From positions 124,001-188,000 of the forward strand of contig CAJOLU010000004.1 in the NCBI GenBank assembly GCA_905235475.1: a stretch of 64,000 bases of DNA, written 5' to 3'. The notes under the pieces were generated by a model. That model made no database searches. It saw only the letters and a list, made by a program, of their open reading frames with translations, and had not been told where the DNA came from. Made by a program: the position numbers and the translations under genes. Shown here piece after piece: positions 25,995-33,945 of this stretch (positions within the stretch are counted from its first letter, which is position 1; each line of letters starts with the position of its first letter). The DNA is from an uncultured Clostridia bacterium. Its GTDB lineage: Bacteria; Bacillota; Clostridia; Christensenellales; UBA1242.

Positions 25995-26609
25995 TTATTT
26001 AATGTTTTTTGCTCTATTTTTTAACAATTTTTCAAAAATAAATGAAATAAGTTGATATAACACACCCAAAATAACAATAATGATTAAGATGTTTAAGAAA
26101 AGTGAGATGAATGGTTTAAGCATAAGGCACATTAATGCTTCAACACCACAACTTAAAATATTGCCAAGCACTAAGCTCGTTATGCTTGCTGGTATGGAAA
26201 GTTTTAGCAAAGAGCACAATATTGCACCACCATAAATGCCAGAAAAAGGAACGGGCAAAAAAACAAATAAAAGGCACATAAAAATCTTTTTAGGCTTTGA
26301 TAGATTTTGGAGTTTTGAAAGTGGCTTTTGCAACATATTTTGAAATTTTGTTTGTAAGTTGTTTGACTTGCGTTTTTTGTTGAACAAAAAGTGAAAAATG
26401 ACAATTAGAACAATGCTCATTAATGAACTTGAAATTGTTGCAATTAAAAAACTTTGAAAAAGTGATAAGGAATTTTCTCCAAAAACAGAGTAGTCCATTC
26501 CAAGCGGTATGGCAATTTTTGTTTCAAGAGCTGGCAAGATTGAACAAATTGCAACACACAAAACTGGTCCCAAGTTGTTTAAAAAAGTTATAAGAGTTTG
26601 AGTTAGCAT
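25995..26609 (-). CDS. small multidrug export family protein (PF06695)
   Basis: A 204-residue protein with four to five membrane helices. The family marks are the first-helix sequence SILPALETKIAIPLGM (family form LPxxExRxAIPLG) and LPVPFSGIYGGAILCSLL (family form PxPGTGxWxGxxxAxLL). Between helices 2 and 3 lies a basic cytoplasmic loop NKKRKSNNLQTK. Members are called putative small multidrug export proteins, but transport has hardly been tested. It lies 12 bases beyond the CPBP promoter on the same strand and about 80 bases after ndk. Confidence 0.85.
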   Translation of the reverse strand: MLTQTLITFLNNLGPVLCVAICSILPALETKIAIPLGMDYSVFGENSLSLFQSFLIATISSSLMSIVLIVIFHFLFNKKRKSNNLQTKFQNMLQKPLSKLQNLSKPKKIFMCLLFVFLPVPFSGIYGGAILCSLLKLSIPASITSLVLGNILSCGVEALMCLMLKPFISLFLNILIIIVILGVLYQLISFIFEKLLKNRAKNIK

Positions 26610-26657
26610 ACAAAATGTTTATGCAAAACAAAAAACAAAAATGAAAGAAATCTTAAA

Positions 26658-26690
26658 ACAAAAAAAGTTGCAACACTGCAACTTTTTCTT
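26658..26690 (-). terminator. terminator of ndk
   Basis: Stem AAAAAGTTGCA / TGCAACTTTTT, loop ACAC, with a T7 tract on the minus strand; it begins at the ndk stop codon. Confidence 0.85.
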
Positions 26691-27093
26691 AAACATTTCC
26701 AAAAAATCTTTTAATTTCAATTTCAGCAGTCTCTGGTGCATCACTTCCGTGAATTAAGTTTTCACGGTCGTTGCAAGAATAATCACCACGAATTGTTCCC
26801 ATTGGAGCATCAAGATATTTTGTTTGTCCCATCATTTGGCGCATACCTTTAATAACATTTTCACCCTCAACAATCATTCCAATAACTGGTCCACTTGTCA
26901 TATATTCGCAGACTTCTGGGAAGAATGGGCGGTCGGCGATGTGAGCATAGTGTTCTCTTAAAATTTGGTCGTTAAGCGTAAACATTTTCATATTTGTTAT
27001 TTTATAGCCTTTCTTTTCAATCCTTGAAATAATTTCTCCAACAAGGTTTCTTCTAATAGCATCAGGCTTTAACATAATGTAAGTTCTTTCCAT
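26689..27093 (-). CDS. ndk: nucleoside diphosphate kinase
   Basis: A 134-residue Ndk of normal length, ATG 27093 behind GAGGTG. It contains ERTYIMLKPDAIRRNLVG at the N-terminus, MTSGPVIGMIVEGENVI, and the phosphohistidine loop NLIHGSD with the active His near residue 115. It transfers the gamma phosphate between NTPs and NDPs to balance nucleotide pools. Own promoter and terminator. Confidence 0.98.
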   Translation of the reverse strand: MERTYIMLKPDAIRRNLVGEIISRIEKKGYKITNMKMFTLNDQILREHYAHIADRPFFPEVCEYMTSGPVIGMIVEGENVIKGMRQMMGQTKYLDAPMGTIRGDYSCNDRENLIHGSDAPETAEIEIKRFFGNV

Positions 27094-27120
27094 TTTTTCA
27101 CCTCAAAATAATATAGTGAT

Positions 27121-27149
27121 ATATTACCACAAAAATATTATTTTTTCAA
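27121..27149 (-). promoter_or_regulatory. promoter of ndk
   Basis: Minus strand TTGAAA (27149-27144), 17 bases, TAATAT (27126-27121). Confidence 0.65.
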
Positions 27150-27194
27150 GTGAAAAACAAAAGTTATACAAAAATTTAAAAAAGTTCGTTTTGG

Positions 27195-27223
27195 TTGCGT
27201 ATTTTTTAAAAATTTGTTAAAAT
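27195..27223 (+). promoter_or_regulatory. promoter of the zincin-SOR-rrf2 unit
   Basis: TTGCGT at 27195-27200, 17 bases, TAAAAT at 27218-27223; no terminator is visible before the one after rrf2. Confidence 0.6.
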
Positions 27224-27263
27224 AAATAAGGTTAAAAACACAAAGGTAATGAAAGGAGTTCTT

Positions 27264-27875
27264 ATGTTTGACTTTTTGGTGTATAACAAGTTTAAGTTTC
27301 GAAAGTGGGACAAACTTTCACTTGAAGATAGGGCTTTTGCTTTTCAAAAACTGGAAATGATACAAGCACGAAAACTGCATAGACCAGTTGCTCAAGTTAT
27401 TTTTAGAGAAATGGATGAGCATCTAAAAGGACAATTTATTCCTGAAAGAAATATAATTTTTTTGAACAAAATGTTTGTAACAGAGGATTCTTTAAGGTTT
27501 GATGGAATGTTCACACTTTTTCACGAAGGACGTCACGCGTTTCAGCACCACGTGTGTTTTAGTGGAGAGGAACTAGGAATATTTTCAAAGGCACGCAAAT
27601 GGAAGAAGAATTTTGGTGGATATATTAATGGTGCTGAAGATGAATATTCATTCTATGCCATGCAACCAGTGGAGCGTGATGCAAACAAATATGCACTGTC
27701 TAGACTAAAAAGTTTTAAATATCGTTTTATTGAAGATAGATATTATAACGCAACAGTTGTTTTTGAAGAAAAGTGTTTTGATGATGATAAATTTCGTGCA
27801 AAAGAGGAACTTGGAATGTTTTATCAACACAAACTTGCAAAAAGGCAGGAAGAAGAATATAACAAACACTTTTAA
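27264..27875 (+). CDS. putative zinc metallopeptidase (HEGRH motif)
   Basis: Start chosen at ATG 27264 (203 residues), six bases after AAAGGAG; an ATG at 27249 is possible but overlaps that site. The centre has TLFHEGRHAFQHH near residues 83-95, an HExxH zinc motif, and a Glu in MQPVERDANKYA about 45 residues later that could be the third ligand, as in gluzincins. The N-terminal half resembles the ImmA/phage metallopeptidase style of alpha/beta folds, but I cannot assign a family. No signal peptide, so cytoplasmic. The C-terminus is basic and coiled. It leads an operon with superoxide reductase and an Rrf2 regulator, so a stress-linked role is possible. Confidence 0.75.
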   Translation: MFDFLVYNKFKFRKWDKLSLEDRAFAFQKLEMIQARKLHRPVAQVIFREMDEHLKGQFIPERNIIFLNKMFVTEDSLRFDGMFTLFHEGRHAFQHHVCFSGEELGIFSKARKWKKNFGGYINGAEDEYSFYAMQPVERDANKYALSRLKSFKYRFIEDRYYNATVVFEEKCFDDDKFRAKEELGMFYQHKLAKRQEEEYNKHF

Positions 27876-27963
27876 GGAAATAATATGGAAACACACAAGA
27901 TATTGATAAAACAGAGTTATTTAGTGGCTTGTGTTGAAAAAATAAAATTTAAGGGGAAAAATT

Positions 27964-28338
27964 ATGGAATTAATTATTAAAAAATGTTTAAAGTGTGGGG
28001 CACTTGTTGAAGTGATTCGTGATTGCAAGTGTGGTAATTGCGGAATTATGTGCTGCAATGAACAAATGGTGGAGTTAAAACCAAATTTAGTTGATGCCTC
28101 TTTTGAAAAACATATTCCAACATACAAAATTGATGGCGAAAAAATTTTGGCAGAAGTTAATCATGTTATGGAAGAAGAACATTATATTGAGTTTATTGCT
28201 TATGCAAGTGAAAAAGGAATTCAAAAGGTTTTTCTAAAACCAAACACAGCTGCAAAGGCAGAATTTGTTTATGATGGCAAAGGAGAATTATATTCATATT
28301 GCAACAAACATCTTTTGTGGAAAACAGAAGTTAAATAA
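27964..28338 (+). CDS. superoxide reductase (desulfoferrodoxin/neelaredoxin type)
   Basis: A 124-residue protein, ATG 27964 behind AGGGGA. The short N-terminal part has CLKCG and CGNCGIMCC, a variant of the desulforedoxin Cys site. The catalytic Fe centre is complete by motif: EKHIPTY (first His), VNHVMEEEHYIEFI (two His), and YCNKHLLWK (Cys and His). It reduces superoxide to peroxide without making oxygen, and rubrerythrin (encoded 11 kb away) can then remove the peroxide. Confidence 0.93.
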   Translation: MELIIKKCLKCGALVEVIRDCKCGNCGIMCCNEQMVELKPNLVDASFEKHIPTYKIDGEKILAEVNHVMEEEHYIEFIAYASEKGIQKVFLKPNTAAKAEFVYDGKGELYSYCNKHLLWKTEVK

Positions 28339-28351
28339 GAGGGAAAAGTTT

Positions 28352-28735
28352 ATGAAAGTTTCAGCAGCAGGAAGATATGCTGTTCGCCTTATGGTGAGCA
28401 TTGCAAGAGCAGATGATGTTGTGCCTCTTAAAGATGTGGCACAAGAACAACGCATATCACTAAAATATGCAGAGCAAATTATGCGAAAACTAACAAAGGC
28501 AAATTTGCTCATAAGTATGCGTGGGCAAGATGGGGGCTATAAGCTAAAAAAAGAGGCTGGCAAAATAACCATTTATGAAATTTTGTTAGCCACTGGTGAT
28601 ATTCAAAAAGATATTAAGTGCGTGCAAGAAAAATGCCCAAACCTAAAGTCTTGTGTTGGGGTTGATGTTTTTGTGACGCTCAACGAAAAAATTAATGACT
28701 ACTTAAAATCAGTCACACTTCAAACTTTGCTTTAA
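28352..28735 (+). CDS. Rrf2 family transcriptional regulator, IscR/SufR-like
   Basis: Start at ATG 28352 (127 residues), behind AGAGGGA; 13 bases after the superoxide reductase gene. It has a winged helix-turn-helix from residue 1 (VSAAGRYAVRLMVSIA, then ISLKYAEQIMRKL and RGQDGGYKL) and three Cys in CVQEKCPNLKSC (about 90-101), the Fe-S ligand cluster of IscR-type Rrf2 proteins. It probably senses Fe-S status and represses the suf operon that begins 84 bases downstream. Confidence 0.93.
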   Translation: MKVSAAGRYAVRLMVSIARADDVVPLKDVAQEQRISLKYAEQIMRKLTKANLLISMRGQDGGYKLKKEAGKITIYEILLATGDIQKDIKCVQEKCPNLKSCVGVDVFVTLNEKINDYLKSVTLQTLL

Positions 28736-28750
28736 AAGCAAAGTTTTTTT
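28722..28750 (+). terminator. terminator at the end of the rrf2 gene
   Basis: Perfect stem AAACTTTGCT / AGCAAAGTTT, overlapping the last codons and stop, followed by T7. Confidence 0.85.
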
Positions 28751-28751
28751 C

Positions 28752-28780
28752 TTGACAAATGATAATATTTATATTAAAAT
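28752..28780 (+). promoter_or_regulatory. promoter of the suf operon
   Basis: TTGACA at 28752-28757, 17 bases, TAAAAT at 28775-28780, immediately after the preceding terminator. Confidence 0.8.
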
Positions 28781-28784
28781 AAAT

Positions 28785-28803
28785 CATACTAAAATTGTAG
28801 GAA
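28785..28803 (+). promoter_or_regulatory. possible Rrf2 operator at the suf start point
   Basis: CATACTAAAATTGTAGGA contains the inverted half-sites TAC and GTA seven bases apart, right at the predicted transcription start. It resembles the ACTAAAAT-AGTAGG type site reported for IscR-like Rrf2 proteins of Clostridia. Binding by the upstream regulator is inference. Confidence 0.5.
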
Positions 28804-28818
28804 TTAAATGGAGATAAT

Positions 28819-29550
28819 ATGGAAACAATCTTAAACATTAATGACTTGTTTGTTAAAGCAAACAAAAAACAAATTCTAAAAGGCTTAAACTTAAAAATCA
28901 ACAAAGGAGAAACCCATGTTATTATGGGCCCAAATGGTGCGGGAAAAACAACTCTTCTAAACGCCATTCTAAACAACCCAAGTTTTGAAAAAACAAAAGG
29001 TCAAATTTTGTTTTGTGGTGAAGATATCACAAACGAGAAAACAGATAAAATTGCCAAAAAAGGTGTGTTCTTGTCTTTTCAATCCCCACAAGAAATTGAG
29101 GGAATTTCTGTTTTTAATTTCATTAAAACAGCAAAGCAGCAACAAACTGGCGAAAATGTGAATTATTTTGACCTTAAAGATGACCTGGAAGAAAAGGCAC
29201 AAACATTAAATATGCGAGAAGAACTTTTGTCGCGTGACCTTAATGTTGGATTTTCTGGTGGAGAGAAAAAGAAAAATGAGATTTTGCAACTTTTGAGTTT
29301 AAATCCCACACTTGCAATGCTAGATGAAACTGATTCTGGGCTTGATGTTGATGCAATTCGCATTGTGAGCCGCGGTGTTAAAAGTTTTAAGACAGACCAA
29401 AACGCCATTTTGGTTGTCACACACTCTGCAAAAATGGCAAAAGAACTTGAACCTGATTTTGTGCACATCTTGATTGATGGAAAAATTGTGAAAACGGGTG
29501 GAAAGGCTTTTATTGACCAAGTGGAAAAAGATGGTTTTAAAAACTTTTAA
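28819..29550 (+). CDS. sufC: Fe-S cluster assembly ATPase SufC
   Basis: A 243-residue ABC-type ATPase, ATG 28819 behind TGGAGAT. Walker A GPNGAGKTT at residues 37-45, Q-loop SFQSPQEI, signature FSGGEKKKNEI near 150, Walker B LAMLDETDSGLD, and the H-loop VTHSAKMA. It powers the SufBCD scaffold. First gene of sufCBDSU. Confidence 0.98.
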   Translation: METILNINDLFVKANKKQILKGLNLKINKGETHVIMGPNGAGKTTLLNAILNNPSFEKTKGQILFCGEDITNEKTDKIAKKGVFLSFQSPQEIEGISVFNFIKTAKQQQTGENVNYFDLKDDLEEKAQTLNMREELLSRDLNVGFSGGEKKKNEILQLLSLNPTLAMLDETDSGLDVDAIRIVSRGVKSFKTDQNAILVVTHSAKMAKELEPDFVHILIDGKIVKTGGKAFIDQVEKDGFKNF

Positions 29551-29563
29551 TGTGAGGTGAAAG

Positions 29564-30955
29564 GTGAAAAACATAAAACAGCCAGAGCAAAACATCTATG
29601 ATTTTAAGAAAAAAGATAGTTTTGCCTACAAAATGAAAAAAGGTTTGAGTGAAGATATTGTTAGAGAAATATCCAAACAAAAAAATGAGCCAGAGTGGAT
29701 GTTAAAGATTAGGCTTGACGCACTAAAACTATATAACAAACTCCCACTTCCAACTTGGGGGCCAGATATTAGTGAATTAAACTTAGATGACATAGCAACC
29801 TATGTTAGACCAAAAACAGATATAAAAAATAGTTGGAATGAAGTGCCAGAAGACATTAAAGACACATTTGAGCGTTTAGGTATTCCAAAAGCAGAACGAG
29901 ATTATCTTGCTGGTGTTGGTGCACAATATGATAGTGAAGTTGTTTACCATTCCATTAAAGATGAACTATTAAAACAGGGCGTTATCTACACAGATATTGA
30001 TAGTGCCATTAAAGAATATCCACAAATTGTGAAAGAATATTTTTCAAAATGTGTGCCACTTGCGGACCACAAATTTATTGCTCTTCACTATGCAGTGTTT
30101 AGTGGTGGAAGTTTTGTTTATGTTCCAAAGGGTGTTCACTTGGAGATGCCACTTCAAAGTTATTATAGGCTAAATTCTCCAGAGAGTGGCCAGTTTGAAC
30201 ACACGCTTATTATTGTTGATGAAGATGCAAGCCTTCACTTTATTGAGGGGTGCAGTGCACCAAAATATTCAAAAGTGAATTTACATGCTGGGTGCGTGGA
30301 ACTTTTTGTGAAGAAAAATTCATATCTTCGTTATTCCACAATTGAAAACTGGTCCAAAAATATGTTTAACCTAAACACCAAAAAAGCAATGGTATATGAA
30401 GGGGCTCAAGTGGATTGGATTTCGGGCAACTTTGGAAGTAAGATTTCAATGCTTTACCCAATGAGTATGCTTTTGGGAGATAATGCCAAAACAGAATATA
30501 CAGGAATAAGTTTTGCTGGTCACAACCAAAACATCGACACTGGCTTTAAGGTCGTTCATGTGGGTAAAAACACATCATCACTATGTTCCAGCAAAAGTAT
30601 TTCAAAAGATGGTGGCATTTCAACGTTTCGCTCTTTTGTGAAAGTTATGCCAAATGCACAAAATGCAAAATGTTCTGTTGATTGTGATGGTTTAATGCTT
30701 GATGATAAATCTCGTTCAGACACAATTCCCGCTAGTGATATTCAAAATAGTGATGTTTTGTTTGCTCACGAGGCAAAAGTTGGGAAGATTAGCGAAGAAA
30801 AAATATTTTATCTTTTGAGTAGGGGGTTAACTGAACAAGATGCAAAAGCACTTATTGTGAAAGGTTTTGCAAATCCAGTTTCAAAAGAACTTCCAATGGA
30901 ATATGCCGTGGAAATGAACAGACTTATAAATCTTGAACTTGAAGGGAGCATGTGA
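29564..30955 (+). CDS. sufB: Fe-S cluster assembly scaffold SufB
   Basis: A 463-residue SufB with GTG start at 29564, behind AGGTG. It shows PTWGPDISELNLDD, the beta-helix core with VPKGVHLEMPLQSYYR, and the conserved segments TEYTGISFAGHNQNIDTG, CSSKSISKDGG and KCSVDCDGLML. SufB is the main scaffold on which the cluster forms, with SufC and SufD. Confidence 0.98.
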   Translation: MKNIKQPEQNIYDFKKKDSFAYKMKKGLSEDIVREISKQKNEPEWMLKIRLDALKLYNKLPLPTWGPDISELNLDDIATYVRPKTDIKNSWNEVPEDIKDTFERLGIPKAERDYLAGVGAQYDSEVVYHSIKDELLKQGVIYTDIDSAIKEYPQIVKEYFSKCVPLADHKFIALHYAVFSGGSFVYVPKGVHLEMPLQSYYRLNSPESGQFEHTLIIVDEDASLHFIEGCSAPKYSKVNLHAGCVELFVKKNSYLRYSTIENWSKNMFNLNTKKAMVYEGAQVDWISGNFGSKISMLYPMSMLLGDNAKTEYTGISFAGHNQNIDTGFKVVHVGKNTSSLCSSKSISKDGGISTFRSFVKVMPNAQNAKCSVDCDGLMLDDKSRSDTIPASDIQNSDVLFAHEAKVGKISEEKIFYLLSRGLTEQDAKALIVKGFANPVSKELPMEYAVEMNRLINLELEGSM

Positions 30956-30958
30956 GTT

Positions 30959-31972
30959 ATGATTTCAATAAATGAATCTAGTGTTTTAACTTCAAATAAT
31001 TTTGGACTAAATTCTTTTTTAATTGATGAAAAAGAACTCTTTTCGCCATTCAAAAAAAGCATAATTAACTTTGAAAATTGTGACAACCAAGAAATAACAA
31101 ATGATGCAAACTTTTTGCTAACTCATAATTTGTTCACGGCAAACACAAAACAAAATGGCAAAACTTTGCACATAACAAAAAGCCAAACAAAGCCAATATT
31201 TGTTTCACTAAACGAAAAAGAAAAAGCGTTTTTTAAATTAAAAGTTGAATGTGATGAAAATGTTCAAGCAAAACTTATTTTAAGAACAAATTGTGATAGC
31301 CTTGTGAAAAGTGAGTTGTTCTTTGAAATGCAAAAGGGCTCAAACCTTGATGTGATTGTTTTTTGTGAGGGAGAAGGAAAAAACTTTTGCAATATTGAAA
31401 CAAAACAAGCAGAAAAAGCACAAATTAGTTTTGTTGTGTTAGATTTTTGTGAGAGCATTAGCCTTTATAACATATTTTCACAAAACACAAAACCAAAAGC
31501 AAGTTTTAACCTTAATATGCTTTATGCCAAAACCATGGCACAAAAAATAGATATCAATGTGTTGGCAGAAAATTATGGCAAAGAGAGCATTACAAAAATT
31601 AATGTTTTGGGGCTTTTGGACGGTTTGGCAGAAAAGTCGTTCAAGGGAATAATAGACTTTAAGCGTGGTGCTAAAAAAAGTGTTGGAGAAGAAAAAGAGT
31701 TTTCTCTCCTTTTATCACAAGGAACAAAATCAAAATCACTTCCAGTTTTGATGTGCGGTGAAGAAGATGTGACTGGTTCACACGCAACAAGTTCTGGAAA
31801 ACTTATGGACGATTCCATATTTTATATAACAACTCGTGGAATAGATTTGGGCACTGCAAAAAAACTTTTGGTTAAAGCAAAGTTTAATGTTGTGCTAAAT
31901 AAGATTTTTGATAAAAACCTTTTTGAAGAAGTAAGCAAAAAAATTGATAGGAGCATTGATTGTGGAAAATAA
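30959..31972 (+). CDS. sufD: Fe-S cluster assembly protein SufD
   Basis: A 337-residue SufB/D-core protein, ATG 30959, three bases after sufB. The N-terminal part is divergent and short; the core ends with LPVLMCGEEDVTGSHATSSGKL and YITTRGIDLGTAKKLL, which match SufD (SufB/D form HEDDVxxSHGA). It pairs with SufB and may help iron entry. It overlaps the next gene by 11 bases. Confidence 0.93.
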   Translation: MISINESSVLTSNNFGLNSFLIDEKELFSPFKKSIINFENCDNQEITNDANFLLTHNLFTANTKQNGKTLHITKSQTKPIFVSLNEKEKAFFKLKVECDENVQAKLILRTNCDSLVKSELFFEMQKGSNLDVIVFCEGEGKNFCNIETKQAEKAQISFVVLDFCESISLYNIFSQNTKPKASFNLNMLYAKTMAQKIDINVLAENYGKESITKINVLGLLDGLAEKSFKGIIDFKRGAKKSVGEEKEFSLLLSQGTKSKSLPVLMCGEEDVTGSHATSSGKLMDDSIFYITTRGIDLGTAKKLLVKAKFNVVLNKIFDKNLFEEVSKKIDRSIDCGK

Positions 31973-33173
31973 TTTTAAAAAAGATTTTAAAATATTAAAT
32001 AATGATTTTGTCTATTTGGATAGTGGTGCAACAAACCAACACCCACATAAGGTGTTAAAAAGCGTTATGTCATATTATGAACATAGCAACGCAAACCCTC
32101 ACAGGGGTTCATATTCATTAAGTGTTAAGGCAACAAACATATATGAAGGAGCAAGAAGTGCTGTTGCAAAATTTTTGAATGCAAAATATGCGGAAGAAAT
32201 AATTTTTACTAAAAATGCAACAGAGAGCATAAATCTTGTTGCAAATGCTTATTGTGAGAAACTAAACAGCAAAGATGAAATTGTTCTATCTATTTTGGAG
32301 CATCATTCAATGATTGTTCCTTTTCAAAGTTGTGCAAAAAAAAGTGGTGCAAAACTAAAATATATGTATCTAAAAAACTACAACATTGATGAAAGTGAAA
32401 TTGAAAAAAAGATAACAAAAAACACAAAAGTTGTTGGCATTAGTTGGGTTTCAAATGTTTTGGGCACAGTGACGCCAGTTGAAAAAATAATCAAAAAAGC
32501 ACACTCTGTTGGAGCGAAAGTTATTGTGGACATTTCGCAAAGTATTGCTCATATGCCTTGTGATGTTCAAAAACTAGATGCCGATTTTGTGGTTTTTTCT
32601 GGGCATAAGATGTTTGCCCCACTTGGAATTGGTGTTTTGTATGGAAAGAAAGAATTGCTTGAAGATTTCCCACCATTTTTGCTTGGGGGCGATATGATTG
32701 AATATGTTTATGAGCAAGAAACAACTTTTGCTCCTATTCCACAAAAATTTGAGGCAGGGACTCAAAATGTGGGTGGTGCAGTTGGTTTGCAGGCTGCCAT
32801 TGAATATATTAACGAGATTGGATATGAAAATATTCAAAAAATTGAGCAAGAAGTTTATAATTATGCCTACAGTGAATTAAAGAAGTTAAAGTTTTTGGAA
32901 GTTTATGCTCCACAAAACAAAAATGAAAGAACAAGTGTTATTAGTTTTAACATTAAAGGAGTTCATTCACACGACACTGCCTCAATACTAGATGCATATA
33001 ATGTTTTTGTGCGTTCTGGCAATCACTGTGCACAACCACTTTTAAGATATTTGAAGTTAGATTCCACTTGCCGCGCAAGTTTTTCAATCTACAACACAAA
33101 AAGTGATGTTGATAAACTTGTTTTTGCACTGAAACAAGCATATCAAAAATTTAGGAAATACATAAAGGAATAA
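31962..33173 (+). CDS. sufS: cysteine desulfurase SufS
   Basis: Start set at GTG 31962 (403 residues), nine bases after GGAG; a longer frame from ATG 31944 begins before that site. It is a fold-type I PLP enzyme: YLDSGATNQHPHKV at the N-terminus, SILEHHSMIVPFQ, PLP-Lys in VFSGHKMFAPLG (about 215) and active Cys in RSGNHCAQPLL (about 345). It takes sulfur from cysteine and hands it to SufU. Confidence 0.97.
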   Translation: MENNFKKDFKILNNDFVYLDSGATNQHPHKVLKSVMSYYEHSNANPHRGSYSLSVKATNIYEGARSAVAKFLNAKYAEEIIFTKNATESINLVANAYCEKLNSKDEIVLSILEHHSMIVPFQSCAKKSGAKLKYMYLKNYNIDESEIEKKITKNTKVVGISWVSNVLGTVTPVEKIIKKAHSVGAKVIVDISQSIAHMPCDVQKLDADFVVFSGHKMFAPLGIGVLYGKKELLEDFPPFLLGGDMIEYVYEQETTFAPIPQKFEAGTQNVGGAVGLQAAIEYINEIGYENIQKIEQEVYNYAYSELKKLKFLEVYAPQNKNERTSVISFNIKGVHSHDTASILDAYNVFVRSGNHCAQPLLRYLKLDSTCRASFSIYNTKSDVDKLVFALKQAYQKFRKYIKE

Positions 33174-33177
33174 GATA

Positions 33178-33609
33178 ATGGAAATAGATGATATATATAA
33201 TGAAATTGTGATGGAGCACAGTATGAACTCTCCATATAAAAAAGATTTAAAAAATCCAACTTGTTCCACACATGCACACAATCCAAGTTGTGGAGATGAC
33301 ATAACACTAAACATAAAGTTTGAAGATGGTAAAATTGTTGATGCAAGTTTTACGGGAAGTGGTTGTGCTATTTCTCAAAGTTCAACTTCAATTATGATTG
33401 AAACACTTTTGGGAAAAACAATTGATGAAGCAAAACATATTGTTGATGTGTTTGTTTCAATGATAGACAGAAAGCCAATTTCAAAAGAAGATAAAGCCTT
33501 ACTTAAAAATGCACGAGCGTTTGAGAGTGTGAAAAATATGCCAGCCAGAGTTAAGTGTGCACTCCTTGCGTGGAAAACTGCACAAAACATTTTAGATGAA
33601 CAAAAATGA
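33178..33609 (+). CDS. sufU: SufU sulfur-transfer protein
   Basis: A 143-residue SufU, ATG 33178, four bases after sufS. It retains the zinc ligands of SufU: PSCGDD (Cys and Asp), GSGCAISQ and ARVKCALLAW. The insertion between the second and third Cys separates it from IscU. It accepts persulfide from SufS. Last gene of the operon; no clear terminator follows. Confidence 0.96.
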   Translation: MEIDDIYNEIVMEHSMNSPYKKDLKNPTCSTHAHNPSCGDDITLNIKFEDGKIVDASFTGSGCAISQSSTSIMIETLLGKTIDEAKHIVDVFVSMIDRKPISKEDKALLKNARAFESVKNMPARVKCALLAWKTAQNILDEQK

Positions 33610-33664
33610 ATGCCAAAGTTTTTAGAAGATATTAAAAAAAATTAAAATTTATGGGTATAATATA

Positions 33665-33693
33665 TTGAAAAGTTAAAATTATTTTGCTATAAT
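33665..33693 (+). promoter_or_regulatory. promoter of the small gene at 33720
   Basis: TTGAAA at 33665-33670, 17 bases, TATAAT at 33688-33693. Confidence 0.7.
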
Positions 33694-33719
33694 AATTTTG
33701 AAGAAGAGAGGATGAAATT

Positions 33720-33911
33720 ATGAAGAGCCAAAGAGAAAAAATTGAATTACTTGTTGAAAAAGCGTCAAATCGTGAGGAAGTTTATAGAAGATTTGACCCA
33801 AAAAGAGAACGATATAGTGGTTCTCAAATGAAGAGTTTTATTAATGCCTATAATAAAATGATTAGAGCAGAAAAGAAATTGGAAAAAGCATTAGTAAATT
33901 TTGAACAATAA
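33720..33911 (+). CDS. small basic protein of unknown function
   Basis: A 63-residue protein, ATG 33720, behind AGAGAGGA. It is entirely charged and helical (many Lys, Glu, Arg; VYRRFDPKRERYSGSQMKSF in the middle) with no Cys and no hydrophobic segment. I do not recognise it. A consensus promoter and a terminator frame it, which supports a real and well-expressed gene. Confidence 0.75.
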   Translation: MKSQREKIELLVEKASNREEVYRRFDPKRERYSGSQMKSFINAYNKMIRAEKKLEKALVNFEQ

Positions 33912-33945
33912 AAAAGATAGATTAACTTAATCTATCCTTTTTTTA
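33911..33945. terminator. bidirectional terminator between convergent genes
   Basis: Stem GATAGATTAA / TTAATCTATC, T-runs on both strands, between the genes ending at 33911 (+) and 33943 (-). Confidence 0.85.

Noticed and set aside
27885..27980. 31-codon frame between the zincin and superoxide reductase genes
   Set aside because: It overlaps the start of the superoxide reductase gene and resembles nothing, though AAGGA lies before its ATG; support is too weak.
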